Shown one piece after another: positions 16,189-24,826 of a stretch of 51,487 nucleotides of DNA (position 1 is its first letter; the number at the start of each line of letters is the position of its first letter). The position numbers and the translations under genes were made by a program. Location: NCBI RefSeq assembly GCF_031426495.1, contig NZ_JANPLK010000057.1:1-51487 (forward strand). Reading direction: 5' to 3'. The stretch is from Gemmatimonas sp. (lineage in GTDB: Bacteria; Gemmatimonadota; Gemmatimonadetes; Gemmatimonadales; Gemmatimonadaceae). A model generated the notes under the pieces. It saw nothing but the letters and a program-made list of their open reading frames with translations. It did no database searches and had not been told where the DNA came from.

Positions 16189-18581
16189 GTGAGCTCTCCG
16201 GTGGGCGGTGCGCCCTCGGCGGCAGCGCGCGTCGAGCGCTCGCGTTCAATGAGACGATCCAGCTGTGACTTGCCAGCCAGATACTGCACCGGCCACACGG
16301 CGCCGGCGTAGCCGTACTTCGCTGCTTCCATGAGCGTCCACGCCGGATTGGTCAGATGCGGACGTCCGATGGCGACCAGATCCGCGCGTCCCGATGCAAT
16401 GATCCCGTTGGCCTGATCGGCGTCGGTGATCGCACCGACAGCGATGGTCGCAATGCCCGCCTCCTGTCGTACGCGATCGGCAAAGGGCGTCTGCCACATG
16501 CGGCCGTACACCGGACGCTCGCGCTTCACGACCTGCCCGGCGGACACGTCGATCATATCTGCGCCGGCGTCCCGGAACAGTGTGGCGATCGCCACCGCAT
16601 CGTCATCAGTATTGCCGCCGGTCGCCCAGTCATGCGCGGAAATGCGCACCGAGATCGGCAAGTTGGCCGGCCACACGGCGCGCACCGCGGTGAACACTTC
16701 GCGCGGAAACTTGGCGCGCCCCGCGAGATCACCGCCGTAGGCATCGGTGCGACGGTTTGTGAGCGGGGAGAGGAAGCCCGACATGAGATAGCCGTGTGCG
16801 AAGTGCAACTCCAGCCAATCAAATCCAGCGGCCACGCCACGCTGCGCGGCCTGCACGAACTCCCCGGTCACGCGCAGCATGTCGTCGCGTGTCATCTCGC
16901 GGGCCGTTTGCGAAATACCGTCGAGATACTGAAGCTCCGACGCGGCGATCAACGGCCAGGCCCCATGCTCGAGCGGTTGGTCGATGCCGTCCCACATCGT
17001 CTTGGTCGCCCCTTTCGCTCCCGCATGTCCGAGCTGCAGTCCGATCTTCGCCGGCGTGTGCTCGTGCACGAAGCGCACGATGCGGGCCCAGATGTCGCGC
17101 TGATCGTCGTTCCACATGCCCGGGCATACGGGCGAAATGCGCGCATCGGGTGCCACGCACGTCATCTCGGTCATCACGAGTCCGGCGCCACCGGTGGCAC
17201 GAGCGCCGAGATGCACGAGGTGCCAATCGGTGGGCAGGCCGTCGTTGGTGGCCGAGTACTGCGCCATCGGGCTGACGACGATCCGGTTCGGCACCGTGAC
17301 GCCGCGCATCGTGAACGGCGTGAAGATCGCCGGCGGTGCGGTGGCATCGGGCGCGACCGTCAGCCCAGACTGCTGCGCGAACCATCGTTCGAAGGCGCCC
17401 ACGTACGCCGCGTCGCGCACGCGCAGGTTCTCATGCGAGATGCGCTGCGAGCGCGTGAGCAGCGAGTAGGCAAACTGCTCGGGGGCCAGCGTGGCGTAAC
17501 GGTCGACATGTTCGAACCACTCGGTGGAGTTGCGCGCCGCGTTCTGCAGCTTGAGCACTTCCACGCTCCGTTCGGCCTGGTAGCGCGCCAGCGCCGCCGC
17601 GATGTCGCCCGGATGGGCCGCCAGCTGCGTGTCGAGCGCAATGGCGTCTTCGAGGGCGAGCTTGCTGCCGGAGCCGATGCTGAAGTGCGCCGTGTGCGCC
17701 GAGTCGCCCAACAGGACGAGCGAAATGCGGCGCGTGCTGGTGTCGCCGCGGTCATCACGCGGGATATCGAGCCAGTGGACCCATTCGGCGCAGGTCACGC
17801 GGGGGAACCGGATCCACTGCGCCGAGCCACGGAGATGCGCTGCGTTGCTCACGAGTGGTGCTCCCTGCAACGTGTCGGCGAAAAGCGATTCGCAGAACGC
17901 GATCGATTCGGCGTCCGTCATATCGGCGACACCGGCCTGCTCCCATACATCGTGCGGTGTCTCCACGATGAAGGTGCTCATCTCGCCATCGAACTGATAC
18001 GCGTGGGCCTGAAACCAGCCGTGGGCGGTCTCCGTGAAGGCAAACGTGAAGGCGTCGAACCGTCTGGGCGTGCCGAGCCACACGTAGCGGCAGCGGCGCA
18101 AATCGATCTCAGGCCGGAAGCCGTCTGCGAATCGCTTGCGCAGGCGGCTCTTGATGCCGTCTGAGACGATCACGAGATCCGCCTTGGCTTCGGCAGCGAG
18201 CGCCTCCAGCTGGTCGGGCTGAAGTTCCTGCTGAAAGTGGAGGGCGACGCCCACGTCGCGGCAACGCTGCTGCAAGATGGCCAGGAGCCGCTTGCGCCCC
18301 ACGCCACTGAAGCCGTGCCCGCCCGAACGCAGGGAGCGGCCGGCAAAGCGGACGTCGATGTCATCCCAACGGTGGAGCGCCTCGCTGATCGCGGCGCCAC
18401 TCTCCGGATCGGCCGCGCGCAGGTTGGCGACCGTCTGGTCGGAGAGCACGACGCCCCAGCCGAACGTGTCGTCGGGACGATTGCGCTCGATCACCGTGAT
18501 CTCGGCCTTCGGATCGCGCCGCTTCATGAGCAGCGCGGCATAGAGCCCGCCTGGACCACCACCAACGACGACGACGTTCAC
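16185..18581 (-). CDS. Fused FAD monooxygenase/Old-Yellow-Enzyme reductase, 2-aminobenzoyl-CoA monooxygenase type
   Basis: Protein of 798 aa. Residues 1-400 are an FAD-dependent aromatic hydroxylase: the dinucleotide motif GGGPGG at residues 7-12, a Trp-Gly-Val-Val segment (FGWGVVLSDQT), and LLGDSAHTAHFSIGSGSKLALEDA (the GD motif contacting FAD). Residues about 413-775 are an Old-Yellow-Enzyme FMN domain with TPFTMRGVTVPNRIVVSPM and GFDWLELHFAHGYLMSGFLSP. This fusion is the architecture of 2-aminobenzoyl-CoA monooxygenase/reductase (Azoarcus evansii), often named bifunctional salicylyl-CoA 5-hydroxylase/oxidoreductase. The GTG at 18581 is preferred because GGAG lies 8 bases upstream and the family begins at this point. 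It is the first gene of the operon. Confidence 0.92.
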   Translation of the reverse strand: MNVVVVGGGPGGLYAALLMKRRDPKAEITVIERNRPDDTFGWGVVLSDQTVANLRAADPESGAAISEALHRWDDIDVRFAGRSLRSGGHGFSGVGRKRLLAILQQRCRDVGVALHFQQELQPDQLEALAAEAKADLVIVSDGIKSRLRKRFADGFRPEIDLRRCRYVWLGTPRRFDAFTFAFTETAHGWFQAHAYQFDGEMSTFIVETPHDVWEQAGVADMTDAESIAFCESLFADTLQGAPLVSNAAHLRGSAQWIRFPRVTCAEWVHWLDIPRDDRGDTSTRRISLVLLGDSAHTAHFSIGSGSKLALEDAIALDTQLAAHPGDIAAALARYQAERSVEVLKLQNAARNSTEWFEHVDRYATLAPEQFAYSLLTRSQRISHENLRVRDAAYVGAFERWFAQQSGLTVAPDATAPPAIFTPFTMRGVTVPNRIVVSPMAQYSATNDGLPTDWHLVHLGARATGGAGLVMTEMTCVAPDARISPVCPGMWNDDQRDIWARIVRFVHEHTPAKIGLQLGHAGAKGATKTMWDGIDQPLEHGAWPLIAASELQYLDGISQTAREMTRDDMLRVTGEFVQAAQRGVAAGFDWLELHFAHGYLMSGFLSPLTNRRTDAYGGDLAGRAKFPREVFTAVRAVWPANLPISVRISAHDWATGGNTDDDAVAIATLFRDAGADMIDVSAGQVVKRERPVYGRMWQTPFADRVRQEAGIATIAVGAITDADQANGIIASGRADLVAIGRPHLTNPAWTLMEAAKYGYAGAVWPVQYLAGKSQLDRLIERERSTRAAAEGAPPTGELT

Positions 18582-18622
18582 CGCATTCGCTCCGTAATGA
18601 GGATACCCCTCGACGCTACGAT

Positions 18623-18648
18623 CAATTACTTCAAATATCAAGGAATTG
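18623..18648. promoter_or_regulatory. Candidate MarR operator, 26-bp near-perfect palindrome
   Basis: CAATTACTT (18623-18631), an 8-base AT-rich spacer, and AAGGAATTG (18640-18648), which is the inverted half-site with 8 of 9 matches. It lies 42-67 bases upstream of the GTG of the fused monooxygenase, in an AT-rich island within GC-rich DNA. MarR proteins commonly bind such AT-rich palindromes. Promoter boxes are not clear; a TTGATA (18638-18643 on the minus strand) overlaps the palindrome and could be a -35. Confidence 0.55.
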
Positions 18649-18684
18649 GGTGCCACCGGGCTGTTGCGGCCTCTTGGCGGTGCG

Positions 18685-19383
18685 TTAAGGCCGGGAGATC
18701 GTCACGCGAAGAATACGGTCGAGCTTGGGGAATTCGCGATCCATGTACGCATTGCCGCCGCGCTCGAGCGGTCCCTGCTTGCCCTGTCGCACGCCGCTGC
18801 CGGAGTCTTCGCCGTAGCCGCTGTACAGGCTGTCGAGCACCGACATGCCTTCCACGACGGTGCCGAGCACCGTGAACGGCTCGGCGTCGTTGCGCGGGTT
18901 GTCGGCGAGGTTCACATAGATCTGCGTGTTGCGCGTGTGCTCGCGACCCGGGCCCTCGTACGAAAAGGCGAACGTCCCGCGCGTGTTACGCGACCGGGGC
19001 GGGTCGTCGCGCAGATAGCGACCCTTCCAAGCGGCATTCACCGCCGAGTCGCCGTGCAGGCCCCACTGCGCGATGTACGCGGTGCGCACGCGGTGAAAGC
19101 GGGTGTCGGTGAAGTAGCCAAGCCGCGCGAGATTGTAGAGCCGGTCGGCGCCAAGCGGGCCCCAGTCGCGATGGAGTTCGAGCACGAACACGCCTGTGGT
19201 TGTTTCGAAGCGGAGACGCGAGAGCGGCGGGGCAGGGCGTGTGAACTCGGCGTTGGCAGGGCTCAGCAGGAGCGGGCGTGCGGTGGTGGTCGACGGCGTG
19301 CGATGGCAGGCGCCGATGGCCGCGGCGCAGGCGACCAGCGTGAGCGTTCGGCGCAGCGTTGGAAGCTGTCGGGGAATCGACAT
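18685..19383 (-). CDS. Peptidyl-prolyl cis-trans isomerase, cyclophilin type, lipoprotein
   Basis: Protein of 232 aa. The signal peptide ends in a lipobox (IGAC at residues 23-26, with LVAC as an alternative), so it is predicted to be membrane-anchored in the periplasm. The cyclophilin core begins at LRFETTTGVFVLELHRDWGPLGADRLYNLARLGYF. It continues with FHRVRTAYIAQWGLHGD, FAFSYEGPG, TQIYVNLADN and FTVLGTVVEGMSVLDSLYSGYGE. The substrates are presumably folding outer-membrane or periplasmic proteins. The active-site Arg (FHRV) is present, while the usual GP-Q motif is diverged. It is divergent from the SusC gene. Confidence 0.88.
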   Translation of the reverse strand: MSIPRQLPTLRRTLTLVACAAAIGACHRTPSTTTARPLLLSPANAEFTRPAPPLSRLRFETTTGVFVLELHRDWGPLGADRLYNLARLGYFTDTRFHRVRTAYIAQWGLHGDSAVNAAWKGRYLRDDPPRSRNTRGTFAFSYEGPGREHTRNTQIYVNLADNPRNDAEPFTVLGTVVEGMSVLDSLYSGYGEDSGSGVRQGKQGPLERGGNAYMDREFPKLDRILRVTISRP

Positions 19384-19389
19384 GCGGTG

Positions 19390-19395
19390 ATGGTA
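19390..19395 (-). promoter_or_regulatory. Candidate -10 box of a leaderless promoter
   Basis: On the minus strand TACCAT is followed by exactly six bases and the ATG at 19381-19383. No SD is seen. Confidence 0.35.
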
Positions 19396-19464
19396 GTGCG
19401 TGCGGGGACTGCGCGTGAGGGGACTGGCCGACCTGCGGTGACCTCACTCTGGACTGCGATGTTT

Positions 19465-19480
19465 GGGAAGGTAGCTTCCC
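19465..19480. repeat. Short perfect hairpin upstream of the SusC gene
   Basis: GGGAAG (19465-19470), a 4-base loop, and CTTCCC (19475-19480). It sits 47 bases before the SusC start in the divergent 144-base gap and has no T-tract. It may be an operator or an attenuator-like structure; no partner is known. Confidence 0.3.
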
Positions 19481-19527
19481 GCTTACTTACCCCCGCGATC
19501 GGCGGGATTCCTTACCACTGGGAGACA

Positions 19528-22500
19528 ATGCACATGCTACCCTCTGCCGTCCGCGAAGCAGCGGCCACCGCACGTCGAGTCATCGTCGCGCTCGGTCTCG
19601 TTGCCGTGAGTCTGGCTCCTCGCGCCGACGTACAGGCACAAGCCACCGGTACGATCGCCGGTACCGTGGTGAACGAAAAGAACGGCTCCCCGCTCAGCGA
19701 CGCGCAGATTCTGGTGGAAGGCCGTACCGTTGGCACCAGCTCTGATGCCGGCGGCCGCTTTCGTCTGGCCGGGCTGACCGGAGCCGGCCAAGTGCAGCTC
19801 ACGGTACGGCGCATCGGCTTTCAGCCGCGAACGATTGGCGTGACGATCGGTGATGCAAGCGTCCGGATCGCCATGTCGGAGCGCGCCATGGAGCTCACGT
19901 CGGTCGTCGTCACTGGCACCGCCGGTGTCGCGGAGAAGCGGGCGATCGGCAACGCGGTGAGCACCGTGAACGCGGCAGAAATTGTCGCAACCCAGCCGGT
20001 GAGTTCGTTGCAGGAACTGCTCAACGGCCGCGCCTCGGGCGTCAGCGTGGTGGCAAGCTCGGGACAGGTCGGCAGCGGCTCACGTATTCGCGTGCGTGGT
20101 GCCAGCTCCCTGTCCCTGTCGAACGATCCGCTCATCTACGTCGACGGCGTGCGTGTCGACAACACGCAAGCGTCCGGCCCGGCGAATCAGGGCTTCGGTT
20201 CGGCGTCCATCTCTCGCTGGAACGACTTCAACCCGGATGACATTGAGAGCCTCGAAGTCATCAAGGGTCCGGCAGCGGCCACGCTATACGGTACCGAAGC
20301 ATCCAACGGTGTCATTCAGATCATTACCAAGAAAGGCGCCGCTGGTCGCCCCGTGTGGAGTGTCACCGCGCGTGGTGGCTCCAGCTGGGTGCCCGACTTT
20401 CTCACGCGTTTCGACGATAACTACGGCACCGTCCCCCGCGCCGGCAGCACCACGGCGCTGGATACGATCAGTATCTCGACCAAGCAGCTGAACGACTCGC
20501 TGCAGCGCAAGTTCGGCAACGACGTGTTCACCAACGGTACGCTGCAAGACATCCAGATGTCCGTGTCCGGTGGAACGAGCGCGGTCCGCTACTACGTTGG
20601 CGGCGGCTATGAGGAGAATCAGGGTGCCGAACGCGTGAACCGCCTGCGTCGCACCAACCTCCGCGTGAATCTGCAGGCCAATCCCTCGCCAAAAGTGGAT
20701 CTCCAGACCTCTCTCGGATACACGACGGGACGCACGTATCTGCCGTACGAGTCGGGTGGCGGTGGCGCGGTGTGGGGCACGGTGTTTTCCTCGCCGACGT
20801 TCCTATATGGTGGCGTGAACACGTCGTCGCGGAACCCGAACAATCCGCAACTCGGGTTCCGCTCGGGACCACCGAACGCCTACTACGAAGCGTACGATGT
20901 GTTTCAGGATGCCGATCGCTTTACGGGCAGCTTCCAGTTCACCAATCGGCCTACGAACTGGCTGAACCATCGGCTCATCGTAGGATTGGATCGGCTCGCC
21001 GAGAACAATGAAGACCGGACCCCACGCAACGACATCATCGGGGCCACGTATGCGTCGTTTGCCGGCAGCGGTCTCCCGACGGCCGGCGCGATTTCCACGT
21101 CCACTCGCGACGTGACGCTGACCTCGTACGACTACGTCGCCAATGCGGACTTCAAACTGCTCCCCTCGGTCAAGAGTGTCACGTCCGTCGGCGGGCAGAT
21201 CTATCTGCGTCAATCACGACTGCGCTCGATCAGCGGCACTACGTTTCCCGCCGTGGGTTTGACCTCCATCGCATCCGCCAGCATTCGCAATGTTGGTGGT
21301 GATGAACTGGTGCAGAACAACACGGTGGGTGCATTCGTCCAGCAGCAGTTCGTCTGGAACGATCGGTTGTTCCTCACCGCCGCGATCCGGACCGACGACA
21401 ACTCGGCGTTCGGCACCAACTTCGACGCGGTGACGTATCCCAAGCTGAGTGCCTCGTGGGTGCTGAGCGACGAGCCGTCGCTGCCGATTCCGGCCTTCTT
21501 CAACCAGCTGCGCGTCCGTTCGGCCTACGGCGCCAGTGGCTTGCAGCCCGGGGCGTTCGACGCCATTCGCACGTATTCGGCGTCCGGCGGATTTCTCACC
21601 CCGTCATCGGCTGGTAATCCGGATCTCGGACCGGAGCGGAGCAGCGAACTCGAACTCGGTCTCGACGCCGGCATGTGGAACGACCGCGTCGGTCTCGAAG
21701 TCACGTATTTCGCCGGCTCCACCAAGGACGCCATTTTGTCCCGTCAGGCGCCGCCCTCCAATGGCTTCCCGGGCCTCCAGTTGTTCAATGCGGGGCAGGT
21801 GGACCGCAACGGGTTCGAGTGGCTGCTGCGCGGCACGCCGCTACGGCGCGATAACGTATCGCTCGAATTGACGCTCAGCGGATCGGTGAACAGCTATAAC
21901 ATCGCGTCGCTGGGCGGGACCACGGAGTTCGTATCGCTCAGCAGCAACGTCGCGCACAAGGTCGGTTACGCGCCCGGTGCCTGGTGGGACCGCCGCATCG
22001 TCAGTGCCGACTATGACGCGGTCACGAAGCGCGCCACGAATCTGCTGTGCGACAATGGGACCGGGGGCACCGTGGGCTGTGCAACGGCACCACGCGTTTT
22101 TCTCGGGAACACGGTGCCGAGACAGGAAGGCTCCTTCTCCGCCGGCCTCACGCTGTTCCGCAATCTCCGCGTGAACGCTTTTGTCGACTGGCGCGGCGGC
22201 TACAAGAAGCTCGATGGCAACTACCGCGTCCGCTGTGGCGCGTTCGTACTCTGTCGTGAGCTCTATTACCCCGACGAAGTACAGGACAAGACCCTGCTCG
22301 CCGCCGTGCAGGCGGGAACGGCATTTACCCATCATCTCATCTCCGACGCGAGTTTTGCGCGGTTCCGTGAACTCGCGGCCACCTATACGCTGCCGCAGTC
22401 GTTGGCCCGGCGCCTCGGAGCCAGCCGTGCCTCGATCACCGTGGCTGGTCGCAATCTCGGCCTGCGGACCAACTTCCCGGGCATCGAACCGGAAGCCTCG

Positions 22501-22599
22501 TTCAATGGTGGTACGCGTGGCGGTGCATTCGGCCAGTGGGAACAGAGTGTGCTGCCGCAGCTCCGTCAGTTTGTGACCACCGTCAACTTCAACTTCTGA
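19528..22599 (+). CDS. SusC/RagA-family TonB-dependent outer-membrane protein
   Basis: Protein of 1023 aa. After a signal peptide (residues about 1-37, ending VQAQA) comes a carboxypeptidase-regulatory-like domain (ATGTIAGTVVNEKNGSPLSDA onward, about 38-115). Next is the plug (LLNGRASGVSVVASSGQVG, IRVRGASSLSLSNDPLIYVDGVRV, about 140-240). The 22-strand barrel ends in VNFNF. SusC proteins import glycans or other large nutrients with TonB energy and work with a SusD lipoprotein, here encoded 5 bases downstream. No glycoside hydrolase or sensor gene adjoins, so the substrate is unknown. GGAG at 19521 gives 3 bases to this ATG or 9 to the ATG at 19534, so the start is uncertain by two residues. 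Confidence 0.93.
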   Translation: MHMLPSAVREAAATARRVIVALGLVAVSLAPRADVQAQATGTIAGTVVNEKNGSPLSDAQILVEGRTVGTSSDAGGRFRLAGLTGAGQVQLTVRRIGFQPRTIGVTIGDASVRIAMSERAMELTSVVVTGTAGVAEKRAIGNAVSTVNAAEIVATQPVSSLQELLNGRASGVSVVASSGQVGSGSRIRVRGASSLSLSNDPLIYVDGVRVDNTQASGPANQGFGSASISRWNDFNPDDIESLEVIKGPAAATLYGTEASNGVIQIITKKGAAGRPVWSVTARGGSSWVPDFLTRFDDNYGTVPRAGSTTALDTISISTKQLNDSLQRKFGNDVFTNGTLQDIQMSVSGGTSAVRYYVGGGYEENQGAERVNRLRRTNLRVNLQANPSPKVDLQTSLGYTTGRTYLPYESGGGGAVWGTVFSSPTFLYGGVNTSSRNPNNPQLGFRSGPPNAYYEAYDVFQDADRFTGSFQFTNRPTNWLNHRLIVGLDRLAENNEDRTPRNDIIGATYASFAGSGLPTAGAISTSTRDVTLTSYDYVANADFKLLPSVKSVTSVGGQIYLRQSRLRSISGTTFPAVGLTSIASASIRNVGGDELVQNNTVGAFVQQQFVWNDRLFLTAAIRTDDNSAFGTNFDAVTYPKLSASWVLSDEPSLPIPAFFNQLRVRSAYGASGLQPGAFDAIRTYSASGGFLTPSSAGNPDLGPERSSELELGLDAGMWNDRVGLEVTYFAGSTKDAILSRQAPPSNGFPGLQLFNAGQVDRNGFEWLLRGTPLRRDNVSLELTLSGSVNSYNIASLGGTTEFVSLSSNVAHKVGYAPGAWWDRRIVSADYDAVTKRATNLLCDNGTGGTVGCATAPRVFLGNTVPRQEGSFSAGLTLFRNLRVNAFVDWRGGYKKLDGNYRVRCGAFVLCRELYYPDEVQDKTLLAAVQAGTAFTHHLISDASFARFRELAATYTLPQSLARRLGASRASITVAGRNLGLRTNFPGIEPEASFNGGTRGGAFGQWEQSVLPQLRQFVTTVNFNF

Positions 22600-22604
22600 C
22601 CATC

Positions 22605-23843
22605 ATGCCCAAGACGATGAAGGTTATGACCGCGGTGATCATGCTCGGATTCACCGCCGCCTGCAGCAATTTCGACCGCTTGCTCACGGTACAAACGCCA
22701 AGCCGACTGGCTGAGTCATCGTATCTCGTGCCCGGCAATGCCGCGCTCATCTCAGCCAGTGCCGTGTCCGACTATGAATGCGCACTGGGCGGCTACATCG
22801 TCGCCAGCGGACTCGGCGCCGGCGAACTCGTGGACGCCACCCAAACCGCCGCCCGCTGGAATTACGACCGACGCAACGTGGAAGCGGTGGACGCGCTCTA
22901 CTCCTCATCGGGGTGCGAAGGCATCGGCGTGTATACGCCGATCAGCACGGCGCGATACACCAACGACCAAGCCGTAGCCAAGCTCGAAGGATGGAGCGAC
23001 ACCGAAGTCCCCAACCGGCAGCGACTCATCGCGATCAACTCCGCGATGGCCGGCTACAGTGTGCTGTTGCTCGGCGAAGGGTTCTGCGAAGGCGTGATCA
23101 ACCTCGGGGCGTCCCTCACGCCGGCCCAGCTCTTCGATTCGGCGGAAACGCGATTCACCCGCGCCATTGCCGCCGCCACGACCGCGGGTGATGCGGCCGT
23201 GCTCAATCTCGCCTACGTAGGGCGGGCGCGCGCGCGAATCAACAAAGGGGCCAAGGCGGGCGCGGCCGAAGACGCGGCGCGTGTACCGGTGGGCTTCGTC
23301 TACAGCGCCACCGCCGATGCAACGATCGGTCGTCGCAACAATCGCATCTTCCAGCAGGTGAACCAGTCGAACAACACGTCGGTGGCGCCGGCGTATCGTA
23401 CGTTGAATGATCCGCGGGTGTCGGTGACTGATATCAATCGGACCGCGGCCGACCAGGTGAACCGGCTGTGGAATCAGAACAAGTACGCCAGTCTGACGGC
23501 GACGTACCCGATTGCCTCGGGTATCGAGGCGCAGCTGATTCTCGCCGAGGCGCGCGGTGGTGCGGAAGGCGTGAACATTCTCAATGTGCTTCGCGCACGG
23601 ACCGGCGTGGCGATGCCGGCGTTGTCTGCCGCGGAAACGGCCAACTTCGACAGCGCGGTGGCGGAGGAACGTCGCCGCGAGCTGTTCCTGCAGGGGAATC
23701 GCTGGTTCGATGCGAAGCGGTTCAACATCGCGCAGGTGCCGGCGGCCGGGGTGCTCTATCCCAAGGGCGGCAGCTACGGCACGCAGCGCTGCTGGCCGCT
23801 GCCTGACGTGGAGAAGCTCGCCAACCCGAATTTCGGCCGGTAG
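22605..23843 (+). CDS. SusD/RagB-like surface lipoprotein
   Basis: Protein of 412 aa. The signal peptide ends in a lipobox (FTAAC at residues 16-20), so it is anchored in the outer membrane. The mature chain has helical TPR-like repeats and the C-terminal SusD signature VAEERRRELFLQGNRWFDAKRFN (in family form: EER-x-E-L-x-x-EG-x-R-x-x-D), followed by CWPLPDVEK. It would cap the SusC barrel and capture the nutrient. The start at 22605 is chosen because a lipobox follows at the right distance; an upstream frame extension overlaps the SusC gene. It is followed by two hairpins, the second a strong terminator. Confidence 0.92.
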   Translation: MPKTMKVMTAVIMLGFTAACSNFDRLLTVQTPSRLAESSYLVPGNAALISASAVSDYECALGGYIVASGLGAGELVDATQTAARWNYDRRNVEAVDALYSSSGCEGIGVYTPISTARYTNDQAVAKLEGWSDTEVPNRQRLIAINSAMAGYSVLLLGEGFCEGVINLGASLTPAQLFDSAETRFTRAIAAATTAGDAAVLNLAYVGRARARINKGAKAGAAEDAARVPVGFVYSATADATIGRRNNRIFQQVNQSNNTSVAPAYRTLNDPRVSVTDINRTAADQVNRLWNQNKYASLTATYPIASGIEAQLILAEARGGAEGVNILNVLRARTGVAMPALSAAETANFDSAVAEERRRELFLQGNRWFDAKRFNIAQVPAAGVLYPKGGSYGTQRCWPLPDVEKLANPNFGR

Positions 23844-23854
23844 GCGGTGAGTAG

Positions 23855-23882
23855 GGGGCGGGCGCCAGTGGCGGCCCGCCCC
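23855..23882 (+). terminator. GC-rich hairpin after the SusD gene
   Basis: A 9-bp perfect stem (23855-23863 with 23874-23882) with a 10-base loop and no T-tract. It lies 12 bases after the SusD stop and just ahead of the stronger terminator at 23911. It may aid termination or protect the 3' end. Confidence 0.4.
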
Positions 23883-23910
23883 GCTATGGCGGGCGCATTC
23901 GCCTGCTACG

Positions 23911-23940
23911 AAAAAACGCGACGAAGGTGTCGCGTTTTTT
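23911..23940. terminator. Perfect bidirectional intrinsic terminator
   Basis: A 12-bp perfect stem (23911-23922 with 23929-23940) and a GAAGGT loop. Six A residues open the stem and six T residues close it, so the T-tract is available on either strand. It ends the SusC-SusD transcript and insulates the next gene. Confidence 0.9.
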
Positions 23941-24005
23941 CCGTTCGGTATGGCCGAGGCGGCGATGTCGAGGCCGCGGTCGAATCCTAACTGCCTCGCG
24001 CGCCG

Positions 24006-24011
24006 TACGTT
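24006..24011 (+). promoter_or_regulatory. Candidate -10 box of a leaderless promoter
   Basis: TACGTT lies 5 bases before the ATG at 24017. No SD is seen. Confidence 0.35.
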
Positions 24012-24016
24012 GGCCC

Positions 24017-24661
24017 ATGCCCACCGACGAAGCGTTACGCGCGCTCGACGCGCTGAACGCGCGCGTGATGCAGTACCCCGCCGCCGCGCGCCTCACGCTG
24101 ATGTGCCGCATTTTGCTCGCGGTCGCCTTCATTCCCACCGGCAGCGTGAAGCTGATGGGCGAGCGGTTCACCTCACTGGGGGTGAACACCTCCGTGGGGG
24201 CGTTCTTCGAAGCCATGTATCAGACCGGCGCCTATTGGCGGTTTCTCGGCCTCTCGCAGGTGGTGGCGGGCCTGCTGCTGCTGATTCCTGCGACCGCGTT
24301 CTATGGTGCGGTGCTGTTCCTACCGATTCTCGTGAACGTCGTGGTGATCACGATCGCGATCGAGTTCACAGGGACGCCGGTGATCACGGTGGCGATGCTG
24401 CTGGCTAATCTGTGGCTGCTGGCGTGGGACTGGCCCCGGTGGCGCGCGGTGCTGATCACGGACTCGTCGCGGCCCGTCGTGCGCGGGTGGTCGCGCCTGG
24501 AGCGGGCTGGGTGGCTGCTGGGCGCGGCGAGTGTGGCGGCGTTCTTCTTCGCGGTGCGCGGCGTGGCACTGCAGGGGACAGCGGGGGTGGTGGTGGGGCT
24601 TGGCGTGATCGGCGGGGCGATGGTGGTGACGGCGTGGGTGCGGGCGGCGCGGGGGCGGTAG
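24017..24661 (+). CDS. DoxX-like membrane protein
   Basis: Protein of 214 aa with about six hydrophobic segments (roughly residues 30-47, 73-92, 95-115, 125-140, 170-190 and 192-210). The stretch ILLAVAFIPTGSVKLMG, followed by YWRFLGLSQVVAGLLLLIPATAFYGAVLFLPILVN, matches the DoxX pattern. DoxX proteins are inner-membrane proteins often linked to redox stress or thiosulfate oxidation, with functions poorly defined. The start at 24017 is preferred over an upstream frame extension that would begin inside the terminator. It stands alone. Confidence 0.75.
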   Translation: MPTDEALRALDALNARVMQYPAAARLTLMCRILLAVAFIPTGSVKLMGERFTSLGVNTSVGAFFEAMYQTGAYWRFLGLSQVVAGLLLLIPATAFYGAVLFLPILVNVVVITIAIEFTGTPVITVAMLLANLWLLAWDWPRWRAVLITDSSRPVVRGWSRLERAGWLLGAASVAAFFFAVRGVALQGTAGVVVGLGVIGGAMVVTAWVRAARGR

Positions 24662-24826
24662 GGGGACGCAGGGCGAATTAACCACGATGTACTTGACCAT
24701 AGTTTGGCATGGTTTGCGATAGACAATGAGACTGGCCGAATCTGGCTGCGTGTCCTGGCCAACAGCCGGTGCTCGGTTCACATTGCCCGAGAGTGTCCGG
24801 ATTGCCCCTGACTCAATCCTAAGAAA
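24662..24826. other. Leader region of the nuclease-helicase gene
   Basis: 165 bases, visibly richer in A+T than the flanks. A TTGACC (24694-24699) could be a -35, but no convincing -10 follows at 16-18 bases. Weak stem potential is seen (CTGGC and CCAGG-type segments). No SD is clear before the ATG at 24827. No short gene is supported. Confidence 0.3.

Noticed and set aside
16356..18164. A 602-codon open frame on the plus strand opposite the fused monooxygenase.
   Set aside because: It is a shadow of the real gene in GC-rich DNA; its translation is Arg/His/Gly-rich with no family features. Similar long opposite-strand shadows at 980-2386, 26982-28337, 33596-34969 and 38425-40071 were left out for the same reason.
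16185..18581. Salicylyl-CoA 5-hydroxylase (gentisate route) as the function of the fused enzyme.
   Set aside because: No gentisate dioxygenase or related gene is nearby, while the operon holds beta-oxidation and Rid genes that fit the 2-aminobenzoyl-CoA route. The alternative is kept only as a caveat.
24662..24826. Small RNA or short gene before the nuclease-helicase.
   Set aside because: No stable stem with a T-tract, no SD-linked short frame; only weak stem potential.
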